Part shown: piece after piece, positions 33,256 through 41,458 of the stretch
Numbering within the stretch: position 1 is the first letter of the stretch
Layout: each line of letters begins with the position of its first letter
Origin: UBA5078 sp033721235
GTDB taxonomy: Bacteria > Pseudomonadota > Gammaproteobacteria > Pseudomonadales > Pseudohongiellaceae
Direction: 5' to 3'
Assembly (NCBI GenBank): GCA_033721235.1
Contig: JAWWAY010000003.1
Span: 62,001-126,000 of the forward strand
Length of the DNA stretch: 64,000 nt
Notes under the pieces: model-generated
Told to the model about the DNA's origin: nothing
Database searches by the model: none
The model's input: only the letters and a program-made list of their open reading frames with translations
Program-made: the position numbers and the translations under genes

Positions 33256-34305
33256 ATGCCAATAAGAGTTTTAGTCGTCGATGACTCCGGTTTTTTTCGA
33301 CGACGCTTATGCGAGATAATAAACGCTGCGCCAAACCTCGAAGTGATAGGGACGGCAAACAACGGTCAGGAAGCAATTGAGAAGACGGCGGAGTTAAAGC
33401 CCGACGTTATTACAATGGATTATGAGATGCCCGTTATGGATGGCATCACTTCCGTAAGAGAAATTACGCGTCAGTACGGTACTCCTGTGTTGATGTTCTC
33501 ATCCCTTACTTATGAGGGGGCGCGTGTCACTCTTGATGCATTGGAAGCTGGGGCAATTGATTATTTGCCCAAGAATTTTGATGAGATTTCGCGCAATAGC
33601 GCTGAAATTAGACGTACTTTGCACGACAGAATTGTTTCTGTTTCGCGGGCGAAGGCCAGGGCTGGGTTGGTATCAGCTCCAGTGGTGGAAGCGCCGCCGC
33701 AGCCAAGGCCGGTAGCTACACCAAGGAGAGGGCAGAAGCCTAGCGTTCTGGTAATTGGAGCCTCTACCGGCGGGCCGATGGCATTACAACAGGTTTTGGT
33801 GCAGTTGCCGGCCAATTTTCCAGTTCCTATTTTACTGGTGCAGCATATGCCGGCTACATTTACTAGAGCTTTTGCGGAGCGCTTGGATCGCCTATGTAAG
33901 ATCTCTGTCAGCGAGGCGGTCGATGGAGATGTTCTCCGAGCTGGTCATGCCTATTTGGCGCCAGGTGGCATGCAAATGATGATCGAGAGTAGAGGGCAGG
34001 CGAAAGTAAAAGTTATTCCTGGCGATGAGAGGTTGCACTATAAGCCCTCAGTAGACGTTACGTTTGGCTCGGCCGCTAATGAATATGGAGCGAGGGTGCT
34101 CGGTGTAGTATTAACTGGAATGGGCTCCGATGGGCGCGAGGGTGCACGCATGCTGAAAGCAAGGGGTGCGCGAATTTGGGTGCAAGACGAAGAAAGCTGC
34201 GTTATCTACGGTATGCCTATGGCGGTATCTAAAGCTGGACTAGCTGAGGAGGAGCTGCCTTTGGAACGTATAGGTGAGCGTTTGCGTGAGGAGATTCCTT
34301 CTTAG
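33256..34305 (+). CDS. cheB: Chemoreceptor methylesterase/glutamine deamidase CheB
   Basis: CheB removes methyl groups from chemoreceptors for adaptation. The 349 residues have a receiver domain (1-125, VVDDSGFFRRRL and TMDYEMPVMDG with the Asp) and a C-terminal methylesterase domain with the serine motif GASTGGP, the His in QHMPATFTRAFAERL, and the Asp near GMGSDG. It follows cheA after 3 nt. No cheR is in the window. Confidence 0.95.
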   Translation: MPIRVLVVDDSGFFRRRLCEIINAAPNLEVIGTANNGQEAIEKTAELKPDVITMDYEMPVMDGITSVREITRQYGTPVLMFSSLTYEGARVTLDALEAGAIDYLPKNFDEISRNSAEIRRTLHDRIVSVSRAKARAGLVSAPVVEAPPQPRPVATPRRGQKPSVLVIGASTGGPMALQQVLVQLPANFPVPILLVQHMPATFTRAFAERLDRLCKISVSEAVDGDVLRAGHAYLAPGGMQMMIESRGQAKVKVIPGDERLHYKPSVDVTFGSAANEYGARVLGVVLTGMGSDGREGARMLKARGARIWVQDEESCVIYGMPMAVSKAGLAEEELPLERIGERLREEIPS

Positions 34306-34375
34306 GTGGCGTAAAAGAGTCTGGTCTCACTATTAACGAGTGGCTTGTTTTAGTCAGTTTAAGGGAATGTATGTC

Positions 34376-35167
34376 ATGCATATTTGGGCGGTAGCGAATC
34401 AAAAAGGCGGAGTAGGTAAGACCACTACTACCGTTACCCTTGCGGGGCTATTGGCGGAGTCTGGAAAGCGCGTATTGATGCTTGATCTGGATCCTCAGGG
34501 CTCGCTTACTACCTATTTTCGTCATAATCCAGAGACCTTGGCTAAGAGCACTTACGATCTGTTTCAGCCAATGCAAAATGTCTCGCGGCAGATGTTGTTC
34601 GATGCAATGCTGGAGACGCAAAACCCCAATCTGAAGCTCTTTCCTGCCAGTACTGCCCTAGCGACCCTAGAGCGCACTGCGACCTCGCAAGAAGGTATGG
34701 GCTTAGCCATTTCCAGAACACTGAGCTTACTGTGGGATGACTTCGATTATGTGCTCATCGACTCGCCGCCGACCCTAGGTGTGCTTCTGATCAATGCCTT
34801 GGCCGCATGTGAGATGATTCTAGTGCCTGTGCAGACCGAGTTCCTTGCCCTTAAGGGTGTGGAGCGAATGCTGCACACGCTAAAAATGGTGATGCAGTCT
34901 AAAAACAAGCCCTTGCCCCATGTCCTGATACCGACTCTATTCGATAGGCGAACTCAGGCTGGCATGCAAAGCTTACGCAAGCTGCGTCAAGATTATCCCG
35001 ATGAGGTATGGCGCTCGGTGATTCCAGTGGATACTCGCTTGCGCGATGCCAGTAGTCGTGGTGTGTTGCCATCTCAGCTGGACCCCAATGGGCGAGGTGT
35101 GAGAGCGTATAGCTTATTACTAAAGAATCTAATGGCCGATGACTATCTCGGGCAAGCGCCTAGGTAG
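34376..35167 (+). CDS. parC: ParA-type ATPase ParC for polar chemotaxis arrays
   Basis: This MinD/ParA ATPase places and segregates chemosensory arrays at the pole (ParC of Vibrio; PpfA in other genera). The 263 residues start MHIWAVANQKGGVGKTTTT with the deviant Walker A at 10-16. DLDPQGSLTTYF and DYVLIDSPPTLGVL complete the nucleotide site. ATG 34376 is chosen because AAGGGA lies 9 nt ahead; an ATG at 34367 abuts it. The position after cheB and before parP is the standard one. In Pseudomonas motCD usually intervenes; here it does not. Confidence 0.9.
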   Translation: MHIWAVANQKGGVGKTTTTVTLAGLLAESGKRVLMLDLDPQGSLTTYFRHNPETLAKSTYDLFQPMQNVSRQMLFDAMLETQNPNLKLFPASTALATLERTATSQEGMGLAISRTLSLLWDDFDYVLIDSPPTLGVLLINALAACEMILVPVQTEFLALKGVERMLHTLKMVMQSKNKPLPHVLIPTLFDRRTQAGMQSLRKLRQDYPDEVWRSVIPVDTRLRDASSRGVLPSQLDPNGRGVRAYSLLLKNLMADDYLGQAPR

Positions 35168-35178
35168 ATGCTGAGGGT

Positions 35179-35970
35179 ATGATGAATTGGCATAAACAGA
35201 GTGATACTAGTCAAGTGGACGTCGCGCCCGATGTGGTGGTGCAAGACTATCTTGATTTTATGCTTCGCTCCGCCACCAAGGCTGTTGAAACGCCTAAGCC
35301 GGTTGTCGTTCCTATTGCCGAGAAGAGTAAGGTTCTTAGCAAAGAAGCCGTTATTACCAAGCCGCCCGAGCTAAAAACAGAGCTGGATGTAGAAGCGCCC
35401 GCCACGACAGCGTTGGAGGAGCCGCTTAGTGTCGAGCTTGCTGAGCCGGTGTCCCAGCAGACTCCAGAGCCCTCCGCGACCAAGCCTCGGCAATCCAATA
35501 ATTCGAAGCCTCATTGGGCCGAGGAGCCGTTTGAATGCCTTATGTTTCAAGTGCTGGGCTTGAAGCTAGGGGCGGCCTTGGTGGAGTTGGGTGGCATTGC
35601 TCGGATCGACGATGATCTCAAGCCAGTGTTTGGTCAGTCTAATTGGTTCATGGGTTTATTGCGTTGGAATGGCCGCAACATCAAAGTGATCGATACTGCT
35701 AGGCTGATCATGCCCGAGCGACTTGAGGGGCGGCCAGAGAATGAACATCCGAATTATGAGTTTGTCCTGATGATTGAGGGCACTGATTGGGGCTTGGGTA
35801 TTGATTCTGCATCGGAGTCGGTCCACTTGAACCCCAACGAGGTCCGTTGGCGTGTGAGTAAACAGACGCGTCCATGGTTGGCGGGTACCGCCTTGGAGCG
35901 AATGTGCGCCATACTTGACCTAGCAACGGTGTCGGCCCAATTGGAAGAAAACGAAAGGCCCGAAAAATAG
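35179..35970 (+). CDS. parP: ParP-like protein with C-terminal CheW-like domain
   Basis: The 263 residues comprise an N-terminal peptide (about 20-35, VVVQDYLDFMLRSAT), a Pro/Glu-rich linker (about 36-110) and a CheW-like (AIF) domain (about 115-255: FECLMFQVLGLKLGAALVELGGI). In Vibrio ParP binds CheA, chemoreceptors and ParC and keeps the array at the pole. The name follows from the position after parC and this layout. It could also be called simply a second CheW-domain protein. Confidence 0.82.
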   Translation: MMNWHKQSDTSQVDVAPDVVVQDYLDFMLRSATKAVETPKPVVVPIAEKSKVLSKEAVITKPPELKTELDVEAPATTALEEPLSVELAEPVSQQTPEPSATKPRQSNNSKPHWAEEPFECLMFQVLGLKLGAALVELGGIARIDDDLKPVFGQSNWFMGLLRWNGRNIKVIDTARLIMPERLEGRPENEHPNYEFVLMIEGTDWGLGIDSASESVHLNPNEVRWRVSKQTRPWLAGTALERMCAILDLATVSAQLEENERPEK

Positions 35971-35977
35971 CGATCTC

Positions 35978-35993
35978 TGGCATAAACTGTGCA
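35978..35993 (+). promoter_or_regulatory. Candidate sigma-54 promoter of cheW
   Basis: TGGCATAAACTGTGCA has GG and GC with correct -24/-12 spacing, but GTGC replaces TTGC. It lies 129 nt before cheW. A TTTTTTTTGACGC element follows at 36023-36035, similar to the one downstream of the fliL promoter. Confidence 0.45.
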
Positions 35994-36121
35994 TTATTAA
36001 AGTGAAAGCGGTAAGCGATGACTTTTTTTTGACGCAGAGACCGGAGCGCGAATGAATTAAGTTTTTGTAGGAGTCGCCAGTTTTGGCGATCTTCATAAGC
36101 CGTATGAATGAGGAGAACAAC

Positions 36122-36610
36122 ATGGTCGATGCGGTCCGCGATAATTCGGAAACTGCCCAGGAGCAGGTGCTGCAGTGGGTGACGTTTAATCTCAACGATG
36201 AGACTTATGGCGTCAATGTCATGGCAGTGAAAGAAGTGCTGCGCTATACCGATATTGCGCCCGTGCCCGGCGCGCCAGACTATGTACTTGGTATTATTAA
36301 TATCCGAGGTACGGTGATCTCTGTTATCAATACGCGACGTCGTTTCGGTTTGCCGGACCAAGAACCCACAGATAACACGCGCATTGTTATTTTAGAGATT
36401 GGTAAATACGTGGTCGGCATCATGGTCGATAGCGTTGCTGAAGTGGTTTACCTGCGTCAATCGGAAATAGAAACCGCGCCGAATATTGGTAAAGATGAAT
36501 CCGCCCGTTTCATTCAGGGCGTTTGTAATAAAAACGACGAACTATTAATTCTGGTTGAGTTCGATAAGTTAATCAGCCAGGAAGAACTCGAAGAATTGTC
36601 GCAGAACTGA
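36122..36610 (+). CDS. cheW: Chemotaxis coupling protein CheW
   Basis: CheW couples chemoreceptors to CheA. The single SH3-like domain of 162 residues carries the family blocks QWVTFNLNDETYGVNVMAVKEVLRY, VPGAPDYVLGIINIRGTVISVI and MVDSVAEVV. ATG 36122 has AGGAG 6 nt ahead. A 152-nt leader separates it from parP, containing a candidate promoter and a small hairpin (TCGCCA/TGGCGA, 36074-36089). fipA follows after 31 nt. Confidence 0.95.
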   Translation: MVDAVRDNSETAQEQVLQWVTFNLNDETYGVNVMAVKEVLRYTDIAPVPGAPDYVLGIINIRGTVISVINTRRRFGLPDQEPTDNTRIVILEIGKYVVGIMVDSVAEVVYLRQSEIETAPNIGKDESARFIQGVCNKNDELLILVEFDKLISQEELEELSQN

Positions 36611-36641
36611 GTGTAAGTTCTAGCGCGATGGGAGCCCCATT

Positions 36642-37046
36642 ATGTCCGCAGCTTTGTTATACGGTGCCGCTACTGCCATAGCCTTGATGGCCATGGCTCT
36701 GATCTATAGTTTGCGTGTCATAAGAGGTTTGCGCTTAGCTCATATTAGAACCGAGGCTGAGCTCAAGTCTTTGCGCAATGACATCACTGCTGTTGGCAGA
36801 GGGGCTATAGGCGTTGGCAAGCGAGTACAAGCGCTGCAGAACAGGCTACAAACCACGGAGCGCCGTCAGGAAGACATGGAACAAAAAGATATGGGCAAAG
36901 TAGCGTTTACTCACGCCAGCAAGCTTGCCCAGATGGGAGCGCCTACAGGCGAATTAGTGAGCACCTGCGGCCTCTCCCAAGCCGAGGCGGATCTCATCTC
37001 ACTGATGCAGGTTCGAAGTAAAGAAAACAATCGCTCTGCTGCCTAG
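36642..37046 (+). CDS. fipA: FipA-like DUF2802 membrane protein
   Basis: The 134 residues have one N-terminal transmembrane helix (about 5-25), a helical coiled segment (about 33-80) and the C-terminal DUF2802 motif (KLAQMGAPTGELVSTCGLSQAEADLISLM, about 93-125). DUF2802 proteins at this place behind cheW have been described as FipA, a FlhF-interacting factor needed for polar flagellum assembly in Vibrio, Pseudomonas and Shewanella. The role here is inferred from the domain and position. It ends the motility block. Confidence 0.82.
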   Translation: MSAALLYGAATAIALMAMALIYSLRVIRGLRLAHIRTEAELKSLRNDITAVGRGAIGVGKRVQALQNRLQTTERRQEDMEQKDMGKVAFTHASKLAQMGAPTGELVSTCGLSQAEADLISLMQVRSKENNRSAA

Positions 37047-37152
37047 TCCATAGATATTCGTGTAATCTCTCCTAGGCAAATTGGCGATTGCCGTCATCTG
37101 CTCATTCTTTTATGCTTGTCGGCCTTTCAACTAGCATTGCTGGCCTTTGTTT

Positions 37153-37575
37153 ATGCGTTTGACAAGCTATACTGACTACGCTCTTCGAGTGCTGTTATAC
37201 ACCGGCGCTGCGGGAGAGACGGTGACGATCTCACGGATCTCTGCCGCTTTCGACATCTCTAAGGATCATTTGCGTAAGGTTGTACATGCGCTTGCTCAGG
37301 CTGGTTTCGTGACGACCACTCAGGGGCGAAGTGGCGGTATTACTCTGGCCCGCCCGCCTGAGGCCATCAATATCCGTGATGTGGTTGAAAAGTTTGAGAC
37401 TACTGTGCTGGTTGAGTGTTTCGATCCCGAAACGAATACCTGTCAGATAGACGGGATGTGCGGCCTTAAACATGCCTTGTTCAAGGCGCAGAGCGAATTC
37501 CTCAATACGCTGGGTGAGTATACATTGAGTGATTTTCTCAAGAGCAAGAAGCTAATCGCGTTTTCTAAAACTTAA
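37153..37575 (+). CDS. nsrR: NO-responsive Rrf2-family repressor NsrR
   Basis: NsrR is an iron-sulfur transcription repressor that releases DNA when nitric oxide attacks its cluster. It has 140 residues: the winged helix-turn-helix (MRLTSYTDYALRVLLYTGA ... TISRISAAFDISKDHLRKVV) and the three cluster Cys C89, C97 and C103 (VECFDPETNTCQIDGMCGL). The Cys spacing is that of NsrR rather than IscR. ATG 37153 is preferred over the in-frame TTG at 37147. Directly downstream are a fitting operator and an NO-detoxification pair. Confidence 0.92.
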   Translation: MRLTSYTDYALRVLLYTGAAGETVTISRISAAFDISKDHLRKVVHALAQAGFVTTTQGRSGGITLARPPEAINIRDVVEKFETTVLVECFDPETNTCQIDGMCGLKHALFKAQSEFLNTLGEYTLSDFLKSKKLIAFSKT

Positions 37576-37616
37576 TTTCTAATTGATGCTTGACCGCTGT
37601 CGTCTTAATCTTAATA

Positions 37617-37633
37617 ATGTATCAGGAGTACAT
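37617..37633. promoter_or_regulatory. NsrR-type operator before the truncated haemoglobin gene
   Basis: ATGTA-TCAGGAG-TACAT is an inverted repeat with arms and total length (17 bp) equal to the core of the NsrR box (ATGYATTTNAAATRCAT); the middle is less A/T-rich than consensus. It is 48 nt before the haemoglobin start. The neighbouring nsrR gene supports the reading. Confidence 0.55.
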
Positions 37634-37680
37634 CATTACTTAATACGCTATCCCACACATTCAGCTTTGAGGATCACTAC

Positions 37681-38037
37681 ATGAGTTCTGTATTTGAAAA
37701 GATTGGCGGCGCAGCAGCTGTAGACGCGGCAGTAGATATATTTTATCGACGAGTTCTGGGCGATCCGCTCATCAGTCATTTTTTCGACAGCGTCGATATG
37801 GATCGTCAGATCGGCAAGCAAAAAGCCTTTCTCACCATGGCATTCGGTGGGCCTAATGAATACACGGGCGCTGATATGCGGACTGCCCACAAGCATATGA
37901 ATCTAACTGAAGAGCATTTTGGTGCTGTTGCAGGTCACCTCCAAGGAACCTTGGAAGAGCTGAGTGTGCCTGAAGATCTCATTGGTGAAGTAATGGCAAT
38001 CGCGGCCAGCACTCACGATGATGTGCTGAACCTATAA
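37681..38037 (+). CDS. Group 1 truncated haemoglobin
   Basis: This 118-residue haem protein of the trHbN type oxidises NO to nitrate or handles O2. It shows the family features: FYRRVLGDP with the B10 Tyr (Y22), KQKAFLTMAFGGP with the distal Gln, and MRTAHKHMNL with the proximal His (H70). With nsrR upstream and a flavin/2Fe-2S reductase downstream, it probably acts as the globin half of a two-protein NO dioxygenase analogous to the fused flavohaemoglobin Hmp. Confidence 0.93.
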   Translation: MSSVFEKIGGAAAVDAAVDIFYRRVLGDPLISHFFDSVDMDRQIGKQKAFLTMAFGGPNEYTGADMRTAHKHMNLTEEHFGAVAGHLQGTLEELSVPEDLIGEVMAIAASTHDDVLNL

Positions 38038-38119
38038 CAAAGCTTGCAATGCCCCCAGTGAAAGCTAAAGCCAGTAACTGGGGTGCTAAACCTTCCTTTT
38101 GCTCTAGGAATTGACGCCC

Positions 38120-39124
38120 GTGCCGTATATTTCCCTTGATGATAAGCAGTTCATTCTCTCTGAGGGCGAAACCGTCTTAGATTGTCTTATTCGCCACGAT
38201 CAGGAGATCTCCTATGCCTGTCGCTCAGGTGTGTGTCAGTCCTGTTTGGTGAAGGTGGAGCAGGGCGAGGTGGATGACAGGGCCAGTGCCGGTCTCAAGG
38301 ATACCTTAAGGGCGGATGGTTATGCCTTGGCATGTCAGTGTGCCCCGAGTGAGGACTTGCGGATTCAACTGCCCGGGGCTGATGTCGCGGCGGTAGAGGT
38401 ATCCATATACGGTATTGATCGACTCTCCGAAAATGTCATGTGTCTGCGTTTGTCACCCGTCGTCGGACAAGAGGTCTTTGCAAGCAGGCCGGGGCAGTAT
38501 CTTAATGTCATTAATCCGGCAGGGGTGGCTCGCAGCTATTCTATTGCCAATGATTTAGAGACAGACGGTTATTGGGAATTACATATTGCCAATACTTCCC
38601 ATGGGGAGTTTACCCAATGGCTCTTCTCGCAGGCCGAGCCAGGCATGGTCTTGCATGTGAGAGGGCCGGCAGGGGATTGTTTCTATGTGAATGAGCAGCA
38701 AGAGAGTTTTCCTATTCTGCTCGCTGGCACGGGGACAGGCTTGGCGCCTCTATACGGTATTTTGCATACGGCGCTTCGAGCTGGGCATAAAGGTGATATC
38801 ACGCTGCTTCACGGTGGCTTGAACCCTCAAAGACTATATCTGCTAGATGAGCTGAAACGTCTGGATGAACAATTTGAGAATTTTCGCTATCGTGCTCTTG
38901 TGCTCAATAATGAGCCAAAAGATGACAGAGTCGAGTGTGGGGATCTAACACTCGAGGCGATCGAAAGCCTTGCCCACGATGCTTTAGGCGAGCAGAGAGT
39001 GTATTTATGTGGTGCTCCTGATTTTGTGCATGGGCTCAGACGTAGCATTTTCATGAAGGGAGTTAAGTCTGCGAATATCTTCTGCGATGCCTTTGTGACT
39101 AAGCCATCTAATGCTGTGGCGTGA
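38120..39124 (+). CDS. 2Fe-2S ferredoxin/FAD/NAD(P)H reductase, probable haemoglobin reductase
   Basis: This is a three-module electron-transfer protein of about 334 residues. It has an N-terminal plant-type 2Fe-2S domain (CRSGVCQSC, with the fourth Cys in LACQC), an FAD domain with RSYSIAN, and an NAD(P)H domain with GTGTGLAPLYG and YLCGAP. The layout matches oxygenase reductases (CDP-6-deoxyglucoseen or phenol hydroxylase reductase type). No oxygenase is nearby, and the gene follows the NsrR-linked globin, so it likely supplies electrons to it. GTG 38120 with AGGA 10 nt ahead is chosen; TTG 38111 is the alternative. Confidence 0.85.
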   Translation: MPYISLDDKQFILSEGETVLDCLIRHDQEISYACRSGVCQSCLVKVEQGEVDDRASAGLKDTLRADGYALACQCAPSEDLRIQLPGADVAAVEVSIYGIDRLSENVMCLRLSPVVGQEVFASRPGQYLNVINPAGVARSYSIANDLETDGYWELHIANTSHGEFTQWLFSQAEPGMVLHVRGPAGDCFYVNEQQESFPILLAGTGTGLAPLYGILHTALRAGHKGDITLLHGGLNPQRLYLLDELKRLDEQFENFRYRALVLNNEPKDDRVECGDLTLEAIESLAHDALGEQRVYLCGAPDFVHGLRRSIFMKGVKSANIFCDAFVTKPSNAVA

Positions 39125-39160
39125 TTAGTCAAAAACTTGCCTCAAAGTCCTGCTATCACG

Positions 39161-39169
39161 TGCTATACT
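39161..39169 (+). promoter_or_regulatory. Candidate extended -10 promoter of ccmAB
   Basis: TGCTATACT is an extended -10 (TGN-TATACT) 41 nt before ccmA; no good -35 is visible at 17 nt. A very similar TGCTATATT stands before ccmC. Confidence 0.35.
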
Positions 39170-39210
39170 CCTGCCACTTTGTAGCCAGTTTAAGTGTGTT
39201 TTAGCCCCCT

Positions 39211-39876
39211 ATGTCCTTGAATGCAGAGGCAAAAGCCTCATCTTCAGAAAGTCGCCTTTTAGATGCCCACGAGCTTTTTTGCGAGCGTGACGATCGAGTT
39301 CTATTCTCTGGGCTCAATTTCTCTCTGGATGCCGGTGATCTGATGCAGGTTCAAGGGAGCAATGGCAGTGGTAAAACCACCTTGCTACGTATCCTGTGCG
39401 GTTTGAATAGTAGTTACGAGGGCGAAATTCGCTGGCAGGGCGAAGATATTCACGATATGCGTGAGGAGTTTCAGGCTGCATTGCACTATATCGGTCATCG
39501 TGCAGGGGTTAATAAAGTCCTCACGGCGCGAGAGAATCTGCGCTGGAGCGTGGCCCTGCATCGACAAGTAAGCGATACAGATATCGATGACGCACTGGCT
39601 AGGGTCGGTTTGCTGGGCTATGCAGACGTGGTGTGCCGTAATATGTCGGCAGGCCAGCAACAACGAGTCTCTCTTGCGGGCCTGTTGTTAAGCCCTGCAA
39701 GGCTGTGGGTCTTAGATGAACCTTTCACCACGCTCGACGTGAAAGGGGTGAAAATACTTGAGAACTTATTAGTTCAGCATGTAGAGGGCGGTGGAGCGGT
39801 TTTGGTGACCACCCATCATCAATTGGATGTCGCGTGGAATTTACGCCGACTTAACCTCGATGGGCTAAGCCGATGA
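39211..39876 (+). CDS. ccmA: Cytochrome c maturation ATPase CcmA
   Basis: CcmA is the ABC ATPase of the CcmAB(CD) complex that releases haem-loaded CcmE. Its 221 residues contain Walker A GSNGSGKTTLL (about 50-60), the signature MSAGQQQRVSLAGLLL and Walker B LWVLDEPFTTLD. It starts the ccm unit; the stop overlaps ccmB (ATGA). The ccm block follows the chemotaxis block in Pseudomonas too; here an NO module lies between. Confidence 0.95.
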   Translation: MSLNAEAKASSSESRLLDAHELFCERDDRVLFSGLNFSLDAGDLMQVQGSNGSGKTTLLRILCGLNSSYEGEIRWQGEDIHDMREEFQAALHYIGHRAGVNKVLTARENLRWSVALHRQVSDTDIDDALARVGLLGYADVVCRNMSAGQQQRVSLAGLLLSPARLWVLDEPFTTLDVKGVKILENLLVQHVEGGGAVLVTTHHQLDVAWNLRRLNLDGLSR

Positions 39877-40571
39877 GTGGGAAGTCTCCAGTGAAAGTCT
39901 CCACATTCTCTGCCTTCCGGGCGACACTGCGGCGCGATTTGCTTATTGCTCTGAAGCGCCGCAACGATATGCTCAATCCCTTGATGTTCTTTCTTATTGT
40001 GGTGTCCTTATTCCCCCTAGGGGTCAGCTCCGACCCCGCTGAGCTGACTCGCATCGCAGCGGGAACTGTTTGGGTAGCGGCTCTGCTAGCATCGATGCTG
40101 TCTCTGGATAATCTGTTTCGGGCCGATTATGAGGATGGCTCATTAGAGCAGCTCATCTTGTCGCCGCAGCCTCTCTATTTCATGGTTTTAGCCAAGAATA
40201 TCGCTCACTGGCTTATCAGTGGTTTACCAGTGGTCATTATGTCTCCCTTGCTTGCCTATATGCTGTACTTGCCCAGTGAGTCTTACTGGGCACTTGTGGT
40301 GACTCTGCTTCTTGGTACTCCGGTATTGAGCTTGTTTGGTTCAATAGGCGTGGCCTTGACGGTAGGCCTTGGTAGCCGCGGCCTGATTCTGGCGGTTATC
40401 GTTTTACCCCTTACGGTGCCGGTGCTTATAATCGGAGCCAAAGCGGTAGCAGATGTCAGCCTTGGTCTGGATGTATCGATGCATTACGCATTATTGGGGG
40501 CGATTCTCGCGATGGCTTTTACCTTGGCGCCTTTCGCCTCGGCAGGGGCCCTCAGAATCAGCGTCAATTGA
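39873..40571 (+). CDS. ccmB: Haem exporter membrane subunit CcmB
   Basis: CcmB is the membrane partner of CcmA. The 232 residues have about six hydrophobic helices; the family start is visible as FRATLRRDLLIALKRRNDMLNPLMFFLIVVSLFPLG, followed by the FRADYEDGSLEQLILSP segment. It overlaps ccmA by 4 nt and is followed by a strong hairpin before ccmC. Confidence 0.94.
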   Translation: MSGKSPVKVSTFSAFRATLRRDLLIALKRRNDMLNPLMFFLIVVSLFPLGVSSDPAELTRIAAGTVWVAALLASMLSLDNLFRADYEDGSLEQLILSPQPLYFMVLAKNIAHWLISGLPVVIMSPLLAYMLYLPSESYWALVVTLLLGTPVLSLFGSIGVALTVGLGSRGLILAVIVLPLTVPVLIIGAKAVADVSLGLDVSMHYALLGAILAMAFTLAPFASAGALRISVN

Positions 40572-40578
40572 TCGCTTG

Positions 40579-40615
40579 CTAAGCCCCGTGTGTTACAAAA
40601 AGTGACGGGGCTTAG
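40579..40615. repeat. Hairpin repeat, copy 2 (after ccmB)
   Basis: CTAAGCCCCGT (40579-40589) pairs perfectly with ACGGGGCTTAG (40605-40615). The arms are those of the hairpin after fliK (18530-18554), with a longer loop. It lies 8 nt after the ccmB stop and just before a candidate promoter, with no T run. Confidence 0.6.
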
Positions 40616-40625
40616 GGTTCGCTTG

Positions 40626-40634
40626 TGCTATATT
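40626..40634 (+). promoter_or_regulatory. Candidate extended -10 promoter of ccmC
   Basis: TGCTATATT is an extended -10 motif 70 nt before the ccmC ATG, similar to that before ccmA. The -35 region is taken up by the hairpin repeat. Confidence 0.35.
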
Positions 40635-40704
40635 CGGCGACCAGTTAATGATGATTGGTTTTATGCTAACTCGATGTTTTATCGACAGTTCATGAGTAGG
40701 AAAT

Positions 40705-41451
40705 ATGTGGCTTTGGTTTTCTAAATTGGGTTCGCCCAAGTGGTTTTACGAACTCTCCAGTAAGTGGTTGCCTTGGCTTTATGTGGCCATGACAATACTG
40801 CTGAGTGTCGGGCTCGTTTGGGCCTTGCTGTTTGTGCCACAGGACTACCAGCAGGGCGATACCATTCGCATTATGTATGTCCACGTACCTGTTGCCAGTA
40901 TCTCCTTAGCCTGTTTCCCCCTAATGGCGGTCGCTGGGGTAATCACCCTCGTGTGGAAAATGAAGCTGGCAGACATGGTGGCCAAGTGCGCCGCTCCTAT
41001 TGGGGCATGGTTTACTGCAGTAGCCTTAGCCACTGGCGCCATCTGGGGCGAGCCAATCTGGGGAACTTGGTGGGTCTGGGATGCCAGATTGACCTCGATG
41101 CTTATTCAGTTTTTCTTATTGGTGGGTGTGATAGTGCTTCGTTCGGCTATCGAGAGCCCCGACTCTGCGGCCAAGGCTTGTGCGCTACTATCCATTGTTG
41201 GCGCTATTAATGTCCCCATTATTAAGTACTCGGTAGAGTGGTGGAATACGCTGCACCAACCCGCTAGCGATTTCTCTATGGACCAAAACAGCGCTACGGG
41301 GCCGGAAATATGGGTGCCTTTAGTCATTATGATAATAGGCGTTTACTGCTTTTTTGTTATCAGCCTAATTTTATCTACTCGCAACGAAGTGCTTCAGCGA
41401 GAGCGTAAGTCCAAGTGGGTCGTCGATATTGTGAATTCCGCAAAGGGGTAG
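40705..41451 (+). CDS. ccmC: Haem-handling protein CcmC
   Basis: CcmC is a six-helix membrane protein that places haem on CcmE in the periplasm. It has 248 residues with the tryptophan-rich WWD signature TGAIWGEPIWGTWWVWDARLTS and flanking conserved His (about 61 in YVHVPVA and about 190 in WWNTLHQP). AGGAAA precedes the ATG. ccmD follows after 7 nt. Confidence 0.96.
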   Translation: MWLWFSKLGSPKWFYELSSKWLPWLYVAMTILLSVGLVWALLFVPQDYQQGDTIRIMYVHVPVASISLACFPLMAVAGVITLVWKMKLADMVAKCAAPIGAWFTAVALATGAIWGEPIWGTWWVWDARLTSMLIQFFLLVGVIVLRSAIESPDSAAKACALLSIVGAINVPIIKYSVEWWNTLHQPASDFSMDQNSATGPEIWVPLVIMIIGVYCFFVISLILSTRNEVLQRERKSKWVVDIVNSAKG

Positions 41452-41458
41452 GAAAGAG

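Noticed and set aside
36001..36024. TAAA...AGCGATGA as a sigma-28 promoter of cheW
   Set aside because: The spacer is 12 nt instead of 15, and the -10 has mismatches.
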